64,000 bases of DNA from a virus. The first letter of the stretch is position 1. Each line of letters opens with the position of its first letter. Positions 32,605 through 42,600 of this stretch are shown here, piece after piece. The stretch is taken from positions 1 through 64,000 of the IMG/VR virus record IMGVR_UViG_3300023109_000011; one strand, 5' to 3'. The notes beneath the pieces were generated by a model that ran no database searches, had not been told where the DNA came from, and was given only the letters and a program-made list of their open reading frames with translations. The position numbers and the translations under genes are program-made.

Positions 32605-34078
32605 TGGCGCTATAATCATTTTCAAGCAATGCTTGTTGAACAAAGATATGCTTATTTTCTTTGTCGGTATCAAACTGCTTAGCGCAGTGTTCTTTGTTGA
32701 ATGTCATACTATCATACACATCTTTATATATGTCAGATGGTAGCATTCGTATTCCTTGCATCACCTGATACCAAGATGAAGCATTGAAAAAGCGATCAAT
32801 AATGTCAGCAGCACCTAGAGGATACTTAGACCATTTTGCTAAATCTTTTTGTAAACCAGGAGGTGCTTTTTCTACTGAGAATTTATTCCAAAACTCAGTG
32901 TCATTGCGTTCCGTTATATAGTGCAAGTAAACAAAATTATGAATCTCTTTTGAAATATCATTCCACTTTTCGTTAAACTGATCTCGATAAGTATCGTCTA
33001 AGTCAAGTAATAGATTAGGCATAATGATCGACTCAACAATTGACATTGAAGTTGAGAATATCGATGTAGCTTCAAGTGGTTCAATAAATCCAGCAGAAAG
33101 TCCTAATGCAATACAGTTACCTATCCAAGCTTTTTCGTAATAGCCTGATTCAAATTTAAAAACAGTGTCTGGTATTTTAGCGTTAGGAAATTTTTCAAGT
33201 ATTTCCTTTCGAACTTCTTCATCAGAAATAAAGCTGCTATCAAAAGTATATCCACACCCATAACGTTCTTGAGTAGGAATAACCCAGCACCATCCATATT
33301 TCATTGCTATTGATTCTGTATAAGGAGGTAATACATCTTCTTCATGTGGTATAATAAATGGTATTGCACGATCTACGGTTTTATAATCGTTAAAGTCAAT
33401 CCACTTGGGATTCAATTTAGAGATAATAGTTTTTCGAAATCCTGTACAATCATATACTATATCACATTCGTACTCATGATTTTTAGATAATAACTTTTGT
33501 ACTATATCACCATCGAGTACTACATCTTCAATAATATCATCAACTATTTTAATACCACGAGCACCACCTTGTTCTCTTAGAAAGGATGCTAGCATTTTAG
33601 CGTCAAAATGTAATGCAAAAGGTTCGACAATTTCTAAAGCATCATTCTGCATCATAAAAGGATTCTTACGATCTTTACACATCATATACTGTAATGTTGA
33701 TTCAGCAATATGCTCGTCTCGTTTGATTGATTCAAGTATTCGAATAGGAACATAGCTTTGTCTTATATTCGAAGGATGATCATGTAAGTCAGCATTGGAA
33801 TGAAAGATGTGATAATAATCTTCGCCATCACCGTTCCAGTTATCAAAACGAATCGCATGTTTTGTAGTAGCACTACAGAATCTTACTAGAGCCATATAAT
33901 CGATTTGAATCATATCTAATATATCGAGAATGTTAGGTACTGTTCCTTCACCTGCTCCTAACACACCTATTGCTGAGCTTTCAATTACTGTAACTTGACA
34001 ATCAGGTATATATCTTTCAGCAAAGAGTGCTGCAAGCCAACCGGCTGTGCCACCACCCACAATCACAACATTTTTCAT
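32591..34078 (-). CDS. flavin-dependent tryptophan-halogenase-family enzyme
   Basis: A 495-residue protein with the features of the PrnA/RebH family. These are the FAD-binding motif GGGTAGW (8-14), the WxWxIP motif WCWVIP (263-268), the Lys73 equivalent of the catalytic Lys79 of PrnA in TTKHAIRF, and a PLEATS segment with Glu336 at the place of PrnA Glu346. These enzymes use FADH2, oxygen and halide to make hypohalous acid, held near Lys, which halogenates an aromatic ring. A related cyanophage enzyme (VirX1) has been described as a viral halogenase with iodide preference. It overlaps the upstream gene in an ATGA junction. The substrate is unknown: free Trp, a small molecule or a protein residue. 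Confidence 0.9.
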   Translation of the reverse strand: MKNVVIVGGGTAGWLAALFAERYIPDCQVTVIESSAIGVLGAGEGTVPNILDILDMIQIDYMALVRFCSATTKHAIRFDNWNGDGEDYYHIFHSNADLHDHPSNIRQSYVPIRILESIKRDEHIAESTLQYMMCKDRKNPFMMQNDALEIVEPFALHFDAKMLASFLREQGGARGIKIVDDIIEDVVLDGDIVQKLLSKNHEYECDIVYDCTGFRKTIISKLNPKWIDFNDYKTVDRAIPFIIPHEEDVLPPYTESIAMKYGWCWVIPTQERYGCGYTFDSSFISDEEVRKEILEKFPNAKIPDTVFKFESGYYEKAWIGNCIALGLSAGFIEPLEATSIFSTSMSIVESIIMPNLLLDLDDTYRDQFNEKWNDISKEIHNFVYLHYITERNDTEFWNKFSVEKAPPGLQKDLAKWSKYPLGAADIIDRFFNASSWYQVMQGIRMLPSDIYKDVYDSMTFNKEHCAKQFDTDKENKHIFVQQALLENDYSANVSR

Positions 34079-34872
34079 TTATATTCTTTCCTATGCCAAA
34101 ACCAAGTCTTATATCTATTACGGCTTAATGTACCTTCGATCAGTTTGTCTGATTTTGTGAATTCAATGTTTTGTTCTGGTGTCATTATATGCTGGACTTC
34201 ATGCGTCCACTTTTCTCGTTTGAAAGGTATAATTTGAACCATAGGACTGCCACCTTTAATAATGAACTCGTCGCCAGGTTTACATTTCAACATAGCTGGA
34301 AATAAGATATTCGTCTGATAAACGTCAGTGTCAACTACACCAGATTGTACTTCCCACTTATCAATCCCTTGGTGTTGAGGATGTAAGAACATGCAAGAAA
34401 TACCGGGAGGTGTTTTCATAACCCAAGGATTAATAAACTTATAAACCTTATCTGCGCTATAACCTTGTTTCCAATAGGGATGCTCAGACGTTTGTGATCG
34501 AGCATGAAATCCAATTGGTTCATGACCATCTAATTCTTTTACACCGGTATGTATGCCTATAACTTCTTCACCAGAATCTGGATCTATTATACATTTAACT
34601 GCAATATCATAGGGGAAAGGAATGATATATCCACTCGTCATCATTTCACGAAATGGAATGCATCTTTTAACTGTAGGAGTATAAGCAGGCCGGATACTAT
34701 CTTCGACGAAGACGTGAGTTTTGGATTCTCTACCCGAGTAAGGTTTTTGATTCTTAAACCATTCAGGTATAAATTTCATCGCAGGCGCTGGCTCGTGAGC
34801 CATAGGTCCTAGATTTGAAGTGAAGGTCACTTCGTTTTTTCTTGTTAGCCAAGATTTCAAAAGACTAAACAT
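34075..34872 (-). CDS. unknown protein coupled to the halogenase gene
   Basis: Start at ATG 34872 with GGAG six bases upstream, rather than the earlier ATG 34884, giving 265 residues. The protein is soluble, with many aromatic and Pro residues. Phrases include NLGPMAHEPAPAMKFIPEWF, TPPGISCMFLHPQHQGID and SGVVDTDVYQTNILFPAML. I have the impression of a family that occurs in phages and bacteria, but it has no known activity. The HPQHQG and VDTD patterns could be a metal or 2-oxoglutarate-type site, which is speculative. Translational coupling with the halogenase suggests that the two work on the same substrate. Confidence 0.7.
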   Translation of the reverse strand: MFSLLKSWLTRKNEVTFTSNLGPMAHEPAPAMKFIPEWFKNQKPYSGRESKTHVFVEDSIRPAYTPTVKRCIPFREMMTSGYIIPFPYDIAVKCIIDPDSGEEVIGIHTGVKELDGHEPIGFHARSQTSEHPYWKQGYSADKVYKFINPWVMKTPPGISCMFLHPQHQGIDKWEVQSGVVDTDVYQTNILFPAMLKCKPGDEFIIKGGSPMVQIIPFKREKWTHEVQHIMTPEQNIEFTKSDKLIEGTLSRNRYKTWFWHRKEYK

Positions 34873-34888
34873 AATATACTCCAAAAAA

Positions 34889-35269
34889 TTAGGTTGGTAC
34901 TATAGATTCCCCGCCTGATACGGTATTAATATCTATATTACCATTCAACCAATTATCTAGCATGACTTCAAGAGGTCCGGTCGTTTCATGAGCACCAAGT
35001 GCTTCCCACATTCTATAACCGTTTTCAAAATTTAATATTGAAGGAACAACAGGAGGCGCACATAAAGGAAGGGTAAGATCATCTGCTTCGAGCTTACAAA
35101 AATTAATGCCTGGATAATCGGCTACTATATTTTCAATTGCTTCTTCCCATGCAGCACAACCAGCACAGCCGGGATTAACCAGCATGACCGAATCTAATAT
35201 AAGAGTAGAACGATCTTCAGGGCCTCGTTTAGCCAGCAATTCTTCTGCAGTAACATAGGGTAAAGCCAT
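34889..35269 (-). CDS. thioredoxin-like protein with CAGC motif
   Basis: A 126-residue protein with a thioredoxin-like pattern: beta strand LILDSVMLV, active-site-like Cys35-Ala-Gly-Cys38 after NPG, helix AAWEEAIENIVADYPGINFC, and cis-Pro-like VVPSIL (Pro76). The motif CAGC differs from the usual CGPC. A C-terminal helix carries LEVMLDNWL. It may be a redox partner or disulfide reductase for nearby enzymes, or a structural copy. It lies between the Cys-rich protein and the halogenase partner gene, with gaps of about 12 and 16 bases. Confidence 0.7.
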   Translation of the reverse strand: MALPYVTAEELLAKRGPEDRSTLILDSVMLVNPGCAGCAAWEEAIENIVADYPGINFCKLEADDLTLPLCAPPVVPSILNFENGYRMWEALGAHETTGPLEVMLDNWLNGNIDINTVSGGESIVPT

Positions 35270-35281
35270 AATATTTCCTTT

Positions 35282-35833
35282 TTATGTATAACCATTAGAG
35301 GTTGCTGTTACGCCATTATAATAGCATCTATTCACTGATACTTTCATATACGCATTACCACCACAACCATAATCTTTTTCCATGAAAAACATCCAAGCGC
35401 CATCGTAGTGAAAGACACCGACTCTACCGTTTTGGTTATTAGGATTCACGTTATTATTGTTTGTGCGACCTTCATAACTAAAACCACCCGGGCAATTAGC
35501 TGGAGTTCTGTAATTTGCGCTATTCGAGTTCCAATTCCAACACGGCCCATTTCCAATTTGAGCGGTGTTATTATAGAGTCTCCGAGTTGACGTATAACCG
35601 TACGTGCTAGTCCCTAAGTTGTATTGTCTGCCATCACCATATACCCGTCCACCTGAATCTTGAAATTCGTTCCATATTGAATATCTTTCGGCGGCAGTTT
35701 GTTCACCTAAAAACATATTGCTACTGTCTGTATTATAAACAATACACCAGCGATAACGCTCAGGTCTGTTGCCATCATTGCCTGGCCCGTATCGACTAAG
35801 ATAACGTTGACCTGATGGTAATACTCTGCTCAT
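35282..35833 (-). CDS. Cys/Trp/Asn-rich protein of unknown function
   Basis: A 183-residue protein with no signal peptide, very rich in Asn, Gly, Tyr, Trp and Cys. Examples are YRWCIVYNTDSSNMF, GPCWNWNSNSANYR, ANCPGGFSYEG and HYDGAWMFFMEKDYGCGG. The five cysteines and repeated aromatic-glycine patterns suggest a compact, disulfide-stabilised beta fold such as a lectin- or adhesin-like tip. It lies between the sulfotransferase and the thioredoxin-like gene. It could be a virion tip protein or even the substrate of the nearby halogenase or sulfotransferase. Both ideas are inference. I recognise no family. Confidence 0.65.
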   Translation of the reverse strand: MSRVLPSGQRYLSRYGPGNDGNRPERYRWCIVYNTDSSNMFLGEQTAAERYSIWNEFQDSGGRVYGDGRQYNLGTSTYGYTSTRRLYNNTAQIGNGPCWNWNSNSANYRTPANCPGGFSYEGRTNNNNVNPNNQNGRVGVFHYDGAWMFFMEKDYGCGGNAYMKVSVNRCYYNGVTATSNGYT

Positions 35834-35842
35834 TTTATTCCT

Positions 35843-36628
35843 CTACAATATGTTAAACTGAGAATATTTTGTAAACAAATCGTCGCCTAATACTTTTCTT
35901 GGATCTTGAGATATTTTCTCAATTTTAGGACGAACAACGTGAAGATCTTTTATTCCCCAGTTTTCATCCGGCTCCTCGAGGTATGTTTGTACATTTTCAA
36001 AATCATGTTTTGGAGGATCAAGTTCAAGATACTCCCATATATCGTTCATAGTTTGTTCTGTATTATTTATAAGATCATCGTAATTTACAATATGAACTAA
36101 ATGCGGAAACCTATCAATTGCGCCTTTACAACTTTCATAGCCATAGTCTTTAAAATTATTCCATATTTGCTCAGTGCGATTCTCAGTATTAATTTTTATG
36201 TTTTCTTTAAAAAGCTGAACGTCAACGTGGTTCTTAGGATCTTTATCCATTAAGGTAATAAACGACGTTAAAATGTCAGGAATAGGTCTATAGGTAACTA
36301 TTACTTTTGGTGTTGGGTTAATAAATGCTTCTATAGCTTGTATATTATAACCCCATCCTCGGCTTTTGTCAACTATATACTTCTTTTTTACCGGTGAGTA
36401 CCAACCTTCAAACATATACTTAAATATGCGCTGATTCATTTCATCCATGTCCCAGTCACCGCGATATCCATTTTCTTGCAACACACCATATAGATCATGC
36501 ATAACACGGTTCAACGGACTGGTCGCAGAGACATAAAATTCTGGATGCTGGGAAAGCAAGGAACCGAGTAAAGTAGATCCGGTCCTTGGCATTCCCGTAA
36601 GATAAAAATACCGACTCATATCAAACAT
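35843..36628 (-). CDS. PAPS-dependent sulfotransferase
   Basis: A 261-residue protein of the sulfotransferase superfamily. The 5'-phosphosulfate-binding loop is TGMPRTGST (11-19). KVIVTYRPIPDILTSF matches the second conserved region, which contacts the 3'-phosphate. The helix-strand order fits the family. Such enzymes move sulfate from PAPS to hydroxyls or amines of sugars, lipids or tyrosines. The start at 36628 has GAAGGG seven bases upstream. It follows the giant fibre gene by three bases, so it is in the same operon. Possible targets are fibre tyrosines, a surface glycan or a host metabolite. Confidence 0.85.
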   Translation of the reverse strand: MFDMSRYFYLTGMPRTGSTLLGSLLSQHPEFYVSATSPLNRVMHDLYGVLQENGYRGDWDMDEMNQRIFKYMFEGWYSPVKKKYIVDKSRGWGYNIQAIEAFINPTPKVIVTYRPIPDILTSFITLMDKDPKNHVDVQLFKENIKINTENRTEQIWNNFKDYGYESCKGAIDRFPHLVHIVNYDDLINNTEQTMNDIWEYLELDPPKHDFENVQTYLEEPDENWGIKDLHVVRPKIEKISQDPRKVLGDDLFTKYSQFNIL

Positions 36629-36631
36629 AAT

Positions 36632-39600
36632 TTAACCCTTCAATAGTTGTTGTACCATTCCTTTCAATTCTTCAATTTGGTTGGCTTGACTATCGATTTG
36701 CTCTTGTTGTTCTTTAACTGCTTCAACTAAGAGACCAACCAGGTGTCCGTATTCAATAGAAAGAACATCTTCAATACCATCGTTATGAGCTGGTTTAGAT
36801 GCCGGTGCATTTGGATCATCACTTGTATTATCAGACGTGTCTTGTACAACAACAACTTCTGGAATAACTTCTTGAACTTCCTGAGCAATAAGACCAATAT
36901 CCTTATCACCCGAGTCTTTCCAGTTATATTCAACACCGCGAAGTTTCTTAACTTTATCTACAGCGTTTTCAATAGTAACAATATTCTCTTTTAGCCTTTC
37001 ATCAGAAGAGTAGAAGAAGCCTTGAGCCTGAATACCATTTGTACGAGTACGAAGTTTTTCAGAACCGTCGTGGTAAAGAATACAGTAAGAGTTGAGATCG
37101 AATCTCATCATCCATTCGTTATTAACGTCGTTGTACATACCAGCAACGCCGCCATTGTTGTGCATCATTACAACACGATCACCAATCGAGAATCCTTCGT
37201 ATCCGCCGCGTGACGCGCCATCAACACAGAATGAACCATAGTTACCATCAGGTGATCTTAATACAACACCATCATTCAGAGTAATACGACCCATTCGAGA
37301 AGTATTCTCTGTTCCTCGAATGTCAATTAACATGGCGGTGTTACTTCTGTAATATCGAAGACCGTTATCCTGAACAGTAGCATTGACATACATTGTTCCA
37401 CCTACATACCAGTTAATATATGTAGAATATCCAGACCTTGAATCTAAATGTAAGTTACCATTAGTTGTTGCAACAGAAGCATAAGAACCAGTCCAATGTC
37501 CGTTACCACCAACATACAGATATTGTCCCCAAGATGGGTTAGGTCCATGTAATGTACCACCTCGAATACGAAGGGCAGAGTTACTTGTTGAGTTAGGATC
37601 TAAGTAGTAGCCAGTATCGTTCCAATCATAATAAATTGGAGTACGAACATCAGAACTGAATACCGCTCTACTTGATATAGCAGCTCTAAATGAACCATTG
37701 TTAATAATCAACATACCATGGTCATTCAGTTGATTCGCACCACCTAGTCCACCAGCATTTGGATGTGACCAACCAATACCGTACATATTTGCAGCAGAGG
37801 TACCAGCAGAGTTCGGTCTATAAGAGGAACCCATTGCGAATACTAATTGTAATCTTGTAGAAGTATATGTTCCGGTTACACCTAATCCATAATTGTTAAA
37901 TGTGTGATAACCGTTTTGATTAGTGGTATTGATTATAGAAGTACTCGCCGGATCGATATAATAACCAGTATTATTAGTATCGTAATACCGGCCTGCATAC
38001 ATTGAACCACCGTTACCATTGTTTTCATCAAGTACCGGAATTGTTCTCCAAGTTCTCCAACCACCCCATGCACTTCTGAATCGTAAGTTGGTAATTGGTC
38101 CACCAACCATCTGCCAGCCATAACCACTTGTGTTAGAACTACGATAGTGATATGATTGAATGCCAACCCAGTGAGAAGTACCTGAAGGCTGGTTGCCTGG
38201 ATTAGACCAAGAATCAATAAAGCCTGAACCCCAAGTACTAACAACGTTCATGTCCTGGGTTCCCCAACCCATTGCACCAGTCCAATAGTTGGTATCTGAT
38301 GTTATTCGAGGACGTGCTCTATAGTACTCACCACTATTACGCGTATGGCCAGGCTGATTGATCCAAGCCATCGTACGGTTGTTAACACCTTCAAATCTTG
38401 TGCTGTGACCAGATGCTGGATCAATGTAGTAACCACTATTGTTTGAATCGTAGAAGATAGTACCGTAAATAGCACCATCACTACCAAAGTACTTGCTACC
38501 GTTCCAGTAGTTTTCTTTCAGAATGGCTCGGCCATTCATGTACATTTCATTTACGTTAAAGTAGAAGTTACTACGATCGGTGTAAATGTGTGCGTGAGAA
38601 CCGTTAGCCGGACCAAACTCGATGTATCCATAAGGAGTCTGGTGTCTCCATCCCCAAGAACCGCCATGTAAGTAGTATCCACTGTTTCCGTAATCAATAC
38701 TTGACAGTCGACTTCTTCCTGCTGGATCACAGAAGTAGTTCGAGTTATTTGAATCATAGAAGATATCAGCGTAAAGACCACCGGTGTTATTGCTGTTTTC
38801 TCCCATTACTGGAATTGTACGCCAAGTTCTAAATGATGACCAAGTACTACGGAATCTTAAGTTAGTAACTGGTCCACCAACCATCTGCCAACCATATCGA
38901 GCTGAACCATTAGTATAGTGGTATGCCTGCATTCCAACCCAGTGAGATGTACCTGAAGGCTGGTTGCCTGGATTACTCCAAGAATCAATAAAGCCTGAAC
39001 CCCAGTCGGCAACCGTGTTCATGTCAACACGGCTCCAACCCATTGCGCCGGTCCAGTAGTTCGTGTCACCTGTAATACGAGGACGTGCTTTGTAGTATTC
39101 AGCACTTGATCTTGTTTGACCAGATAGTGCCTGGAATGCCATTGTTAAGTTATCTACACCACGGAATCTTGAACTATTATCTGAAGCACCATTCCAACGA
39201 TAACCAGTATCATCTAAATCATAGAAGAGTGGAGCACGAGCAGAACCACGCATGACTGTATAGCCATAAGTAAATTCATTATAACTTCCATTCCAATAGT
39301 ATATCCAACCACGACTATTGTCGTGTATACCTACGTTATCGCCGCCAGTTGACATGAACACGTGGCGAGAACCGATACCCCAACCTGACCAGCCGTTTCG
39401 ACCAGTATTATATGTAGTTACGTTACCGTAAGAGTTACCACCTGCTTCTGGAGCCCACATTCCCTTTCCATAATCTTGGAAGTAGAATCCAGTACTGCCT
39501 TGAGCACGGAACCAGTTATTAGCGAGAACGTAGTGGAACTGAGACGTTGAATTAAAGTTTCCGTAATATCCAGTGTTGTCACGATCATAGAAAATCGGAG

Positions 39601-42600
39601 CTCGAATATCTGAGATGTGATCTAAGTAGTCAGTATTAATTCTGCTGTATGTCGTGTTTTGATAACGAACATCGAGCATTGTAGTGTTGTCAGAACTAAT
39701 TGAGTCACTATCAATAACAGTTCTTGCTTGCAATCTAATGTAGTCTGAAGAACCTAGACCATCGTTTTCAGAACCAATAACCATGGCTCCATTTTCACCA
39801 GTGTTATCATAGTCTGGATCATATGTAATGTAACCAAAGTCAGAAGGTGCATTAACACCTGAACGGAAGTAGAGTGATACCGGTTGATCGTTACCTGAGT
39901 GGAATTCAGCAGCAACATTACCCATGTACTCGGCAAGTCGCCCGCCGGCGTAAGCGGCTGATCCACCTGAATCACCTTCTCGACCTATGAACTGAGTACG
40001 ACCATAGAACTCAACTCGCTGTAATCTGGATGTACCATTAGGATCGAGATAACGACCTGTGTTATTAGTATCATAGAAGATTGGAGCACGGAATGATCCA
40101 AACGTACTAACATAACCAAGAGAGTTATTAATGTAGCCGTCGTATGCTAAGTACCATGCTTGTGTTGGGTAACTATCATTACCACCGATTGCTGCATACC
40201 AGCTTGATCTTCCACCGCCCCATCCACTTGCATACTTATAAAGTCCAGTGTTAACATGAGTGCGATAACCAGAACTATAAAGAGCAGTCTGGTGAGTAAG
40301 TGGTAAGTAACGACTTGTTCCACCGACATTGTAATCTCTATTACGAGTAGAAATTGGAGCGTTAGTCAATCCACTGATTGATGTTGACCAGTAATCTGTC
40401 GGATCATTAGCGTAGAATTGACCATTAGATGTTAATGTACTAACAACTTCTAATGTATTAAGTCTTGTATTTGAACGAGGATCAGTGTAGTAAGCACTAT
40501 CATTATAGTCATACATGATTGGAACATCAAGACGACCACTTATTAAGACCTGACCGTTACCACGAATAATTTGGTTCCAAGATCCACCGAATCCACCATC
40601 ACGGAAGATAATGTCTTCGTTACCTGACGTTGCAAATTCGAAGTGAGAATCATCAGACTCAGTTGCACGAATATATCCACGTAAGTTACCTGAACTTGTA
40701 TAGAAGTAAGCAGGTGCACCACCAAGATAGTTAATTCGATCTACACTCAGTGTATTCATTCTCGATGTTGAGTTAGGATCTGCGTAGTAGTTCGTGTTAT
40801 CACTATCATAGTAACGTTTTGCGTACATATCCCCAGTGTTAATATTCTGGTTGTATGTTGCAGTTACCTTCATCACTATCGTACGTTCTTTAGTACGACC
40901 TCCAGGCAGGCTAGAGTTTGTAATGTTAGTTACAAGGTTACGATCATCACCACCTGCGTCTCGTACGTGCACCGAGAAAGAGTTCCAGTAAGAAACACGT
41001 GGCCACCAGAAATGTAGTGTTCCGTTATATTGGAACACTTGCATGTCAGCAAAGCCAGGCTTACCAAAGTGCTGTCCAGAATAGTTGATAATAGTATCGT
41101 AGTACAAGTAACCCTGAGCAGTAAAGCTAAATGGTGGATCACCCGAGTAAGACTTACCTGTTGCTTCAAGTACGAACGAAGCACCGCTAGTTGCCGTCGC
41201 AGGAATACTTGTTGATACTAACGTACCTAATGTAAAGTCAGAACCTGAATGTCTATAAGTTCTTACATAATTTCCGCGGAGACGCAGATCATACAACTCA
41301 GATGTATTATCACCATGTATGTAGTAGTTTGTATTATTTCGATCATAGAAAATTGGAGCTCTAAACGAGTTTTCAGTATACACCTGTCGGTCATTTTGGA
41401 TCCACATAATGGAAACGTTATTACCGCTACTCCAACCACGACCAATACCATAGTGTGGGTTTGTTTGGTTAGGTGAATAACCGAAGTGTAATGATGTTGC
41501 ATTAGTACCAGCAATACCAATTACCCAATGCTTAAAGTTACCTGAAGAAGCATTTGCACTATCGTAAGCAGCAAATCTTAATGTTGGACCGTGAGTACCA
41601 TTACTAATCTGAGTCGACATAAGATTCAACTGAGGATACTGGCCTTTAATAACCAGATCCGGCCTGTTGAGCGCTGAGCCTTCCAAGATTCCGTTATATA
41701 AATTAGTTTCGTCACCAATATGTAATCTATGAACTATACGCTGTTGTAAGAATCTTGAAGTAGCATTTGGATTAGCATAGTAAGCAGTATCTTGGATGTC
41801 ATAGAATATCTGAGCTCTTGCGTCTCCAGCCATAACATATAAGTTACTACTTTCAACACGAGTGTGTGTATCACCTCGACCGACAGAGAATAGCAGAGAA
41901 CTTAAATCTTCGTTGTTGTAGAAACGAGTACCACCGTAGACTGCCTGAGCACCCATACGAATACCTGTATGCCACCTTAGATCAAGCTTGGTGTAGTTGC
42001 CACCGTAGTTTTCCATGTTGGTGCCGATGAAATAATTGCCTGCAGCATTACTATCACCACCACCAAACATTAACCTTGCACCAGTGGTGCTACTGTATGG
42101 GTTGTTTTGGAATGTACCACCAATTACAACTTGACCAGCAGTTCGCATACTATTAATTCGCGATTCTGCGTGAGGATTCGTGTAGTAAGCAGTGTCATCA
42201 GTATCGTAGAAAATTGGAGCTCTTACACTTGCAGCCGATTCAATAATACCTTGAGCATCAATACGATCGAGTGCGCGGATATCATCTGCTAACAAATTAG
42301 ATTCAGCATTACGTCGCTTAAGCATAATACCACCGTATTGGCGAAGAGCGCCACCGGCATTATAGTTCATTAAGATACGAATTCTTACATAGTAACAACC
42401 ACCGCCGTCTGAACCATTATAAGGTGTATGTGATGATGGTATTGTTGTATGACCACGTTGTGTCTGCCAACTAGTGTTCGTAAAATTGCTACCGCCAGAT
42501 ACGAAGTATGTTGTACCTGTGTTACCAGCAATAGCTCTCTTCTGACTATCAAATCTTTCAATACCGTAGTATAATAAACCACCTGAGCCTGAAATTAGTT

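Noticed and set aside
36064-36071. Exact TATAAATA on the minus strand inside the sulfotransferase gene
   Set aside because: More than 200 bases from the next start, and the bases encode INN within a conserved enzyme; most likely chance.
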